Source: Bacillota bacterium (GTDB taxonomy: Bacteria > Bacillota > Bacilli > Lactobacillales > Aerococcaceae). From it: DNA of 24,526 bases. The stretch's first letter is position 1; every line of letters begins with the position of its first letter. The notes under the pieces are model-generated. The model made no database searches, was not told the origin of the DNA, and saw nothing but the letters and a program-made list of their open reading frames with translations. Where the stretch lies: positions 1 to 24,526 of the forward strand of contig JAEZWY010000002.1 of assembly GCA_023442905.1 (NCBI GenBank), read 5' to 3'. Made by a program: the position numbers and the translations under genes. This document shows, one piece after another, positions 23,449-24,526 of the stretch.

Positions 23449-24342
23449 TTGGAACGTACTGACGAAATTATAATCATTAAATCAAAGAAAACTTTGAGGG
23501 AAAGAATCCAACCCTATATATATTTATTACCAGCTTTACTTGTTTTAACCGTCTTTATGTTTTGGCCGTTTATTCAAACTATTTTTCGTTCTCTATATCT
23601 AACGGATTCTTTTGGGCAAATGTCGCTTTTCTTAGGGATCAGGAACTATACGGAATTATTTGCAAGTAAATCATTTTGGCAGTCTATGCTGGTATCATTT
23701 CAATTCGTGTTAATCGTTGTATTATTTGGCGTGACAGTTGGCTTAATAGCAGCAATCTTGTGTCAAAGGTCATTCCCAGGGATTAGATTCTTCTCTACGT
23801 CCTATGCAATGCCTATGGCTATTGCATCAGCGGGTATGGCAATGATTTTTCAAGTGATGTTGAATCCAACTGTTGGCATTATCAATAAAATGTTAGGTAT
23901 CAATCAAAACTTATTAACCCATCCTACCTGCTCATTAGTGGTTGAAGGGGTTCTAACAGGTTGGTTGAATTCTGGTATGAACTTTTTATATTTCTCTTCA
24001 GGATTGGCAAGTATCGATGATTCATTATATGAGAGTGCTTCTATAGATGGTGCGAATAGTTTTCAAAAATTTTTAAATATCACGATTCCTTCGTTAGGAC
24101 CAACATTCTTTTTTGTCATCGTGACGAATGTGATTAATGCTTTTCAAGGTTTCGGTCAAATCAATATTTTAACTAAGGGTGGACCGGGAGAAGCAACAAA
24201 CGTAATTGTTTACGATATCTATAAAAATGCCTTTATGAATTATCGTTACGGATTTGCATCTGCAGAATCTGTTGTGTTATTCGTTATTATCATGTTATTA
24301 ACGATTATTATGTTCATCATTCGCGGAAGGAGTAATAAATAA
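23449..24342 (+). CDS. ugpA: ABC transporter permease, UgpA-like
   Basis: A 297-residue inner membrane subunit with six membrane segments. The first is LLPALLVLTVFMFWPFIQTI near residue 28. The permease EAA loop reads ESASIDGANSFQKFLNITIP near 205-225, and GGPGEATNVIVYDIY near 260 is typical of UgpA/MalF-type permeases. The TTG at 23449 is chosen: an AAAGGAG ribosome site stands 7 nt before it and the length then fits UgpA. The frame is open upstream to 23290, but that part spans the terminator hairpin. The stop overlaps the ugpE start as TAATG. Confidence 0.9.
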   Translation: MERTDEIIIIKSKKTLRERIQPYIYLLPALLVLTVFMFWPFIQTIFRSLYLTDSFGQMSLFLGIRNYTELFASKSFWQSMLVSFQFVLIVVLFGVTVGLIAAILCQRSFPGIRFFSTSYAMPMAIASAGMAMIFQVMLNPTVGIINKMLGINQNLLTHPTCSLVVEGVLTGWLNSGMNFLYFSSGLASIDDSLYESASIDGANSFQKFLNITIPSLGPTFFFVIVTNVINAFQGFGQINILTKGGPGEATNVIVYDIYKNAFMNYRYGFASAESVVLFVIIMLLTIIMFIIRGRSNK

Positions 24343-24526
24343 TGGCAACTAACCAAGTAAAACCAATTGTCGCCACTCATCGGAATAAACAAGATCAAAA
24401 ATATTTGTTACAACAACGACTTCAGCGAGCGGGTATTATTGGTTTAAATATTTTCATGTGGCTTTTTATGATGTTCCCTTTAATTTACGCAGTATTAATG
24501 GCTTTGAAACCGTCAGCAGAACTATA
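24342..24526 (+). CDS. ugpE: ABC transporter permease, UgpE-like, 3'-partial
   Basis: The first 61 residues of the second permease subunit are visible; the gene runs off the window. After a basic, Gln-rich N-terminus the first membrane segment reads IIGLNIFMWLFMMFPLIYAV, followed by LMALKPSAEL, the usual start of UgpE/MalG-type permeases. The ATG overlaps the ugpA stop, with GGAAGGAG upstream inside ugpA. Confidence 0.85.
   Translation, partial: MATNQVKPIVATHRNKQDQKYLLQQRLQRAGIIGLNIFMWLFMMFPLIYAVLMALKPSAEL

Noticed and set aside
1..24526. CRISPR arrays, tRNA or rRNA genes
   Set aside because: No regularly spaced repeats, tRNA cloverleaf or rRNA signature was seen on either strand.

Overview
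The window comes from a low-GC Gram-positive bacterium of the order Lactobacillales. The mevalonate gene order, a PurR-type PurBox, a T-box leader, strong AGGAGG ribosome sites and the Ugp-type transporter all fit. Aerococcaceae or Carnobacteriaceae seem most likely, but the genus cannot be fixed from sequence alone.

Layout. (1) 1-4293, plus strand: the end of an operon for oxamate carbamoyl transfer, with an AllF(FdrA)-AllG(YlbE/DUF1116) fusion, AllH(DUF2877) and a carbamate kinase, tightly overlapping. Together they would turn carbamoyl-oxamate (from allantoin/ureides) into oxamate plus carbamoyl phosphate, and then ATP. (2) 4353-8682, minus strand: the lower mevalonate operon mvaK1-mvaD-mvaK2-idi, making IPP/DMAPP, convergent with the first operon on a shared terminator. 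(3) 8738-10449: guaA, with a PurBox-like site upstream. (4) about 10412-15415: a decayed prophage remnant. An integrase fragment with a nonsense mutation is joined directly to the end of a tail SGNH-hydrolase gene. A cassette of accessory genes with their own promoters and terminators follows, then a broken holin and an amidase endolysin cut by an IS30 transposase remnant. Several accessory genes stay open while integrase, tail, holin and lysin are broken. (5) 15515-18217: a methionine T-box controlling mmuP-mmuM (S-methylmethionine uptake and homocysteine methylation). This pair is visibly GC-richer than its neighbours and looks acquired. A remnant of a second mmuM lies just downstream. (6) 18537-19913, minus strand: an Ohr-type peroxidase gene with a perfect 18-bp palindrome of FNR geometry at its promoter, followed by an FNR-like regulator carrying two cysteines placed as in FLP proteins. 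(7) 20038-20935: a broken RpiR-family regulator and an ISL3-like transposase remnant. (8) 20960-21472, minus strand: a PaiA-like acetyltransferase. (9) 21886-24526, plus strand: ugpB-ugpA-ugpE, a glycerol-3-phosphate/glycerophosphodiester-type ABC importer that runs off the window end, with an internal terminator hairpin between ugpB and ugpA.

Core metabolism lies at the left (isoprenoid, GMP) and accessory material from 10.4 to 21 kb, where two phage/IS scars and two regulator or enzyme remnants show repeated insertion and decay. No tRNA, rRNA or CRISPR array was seen.
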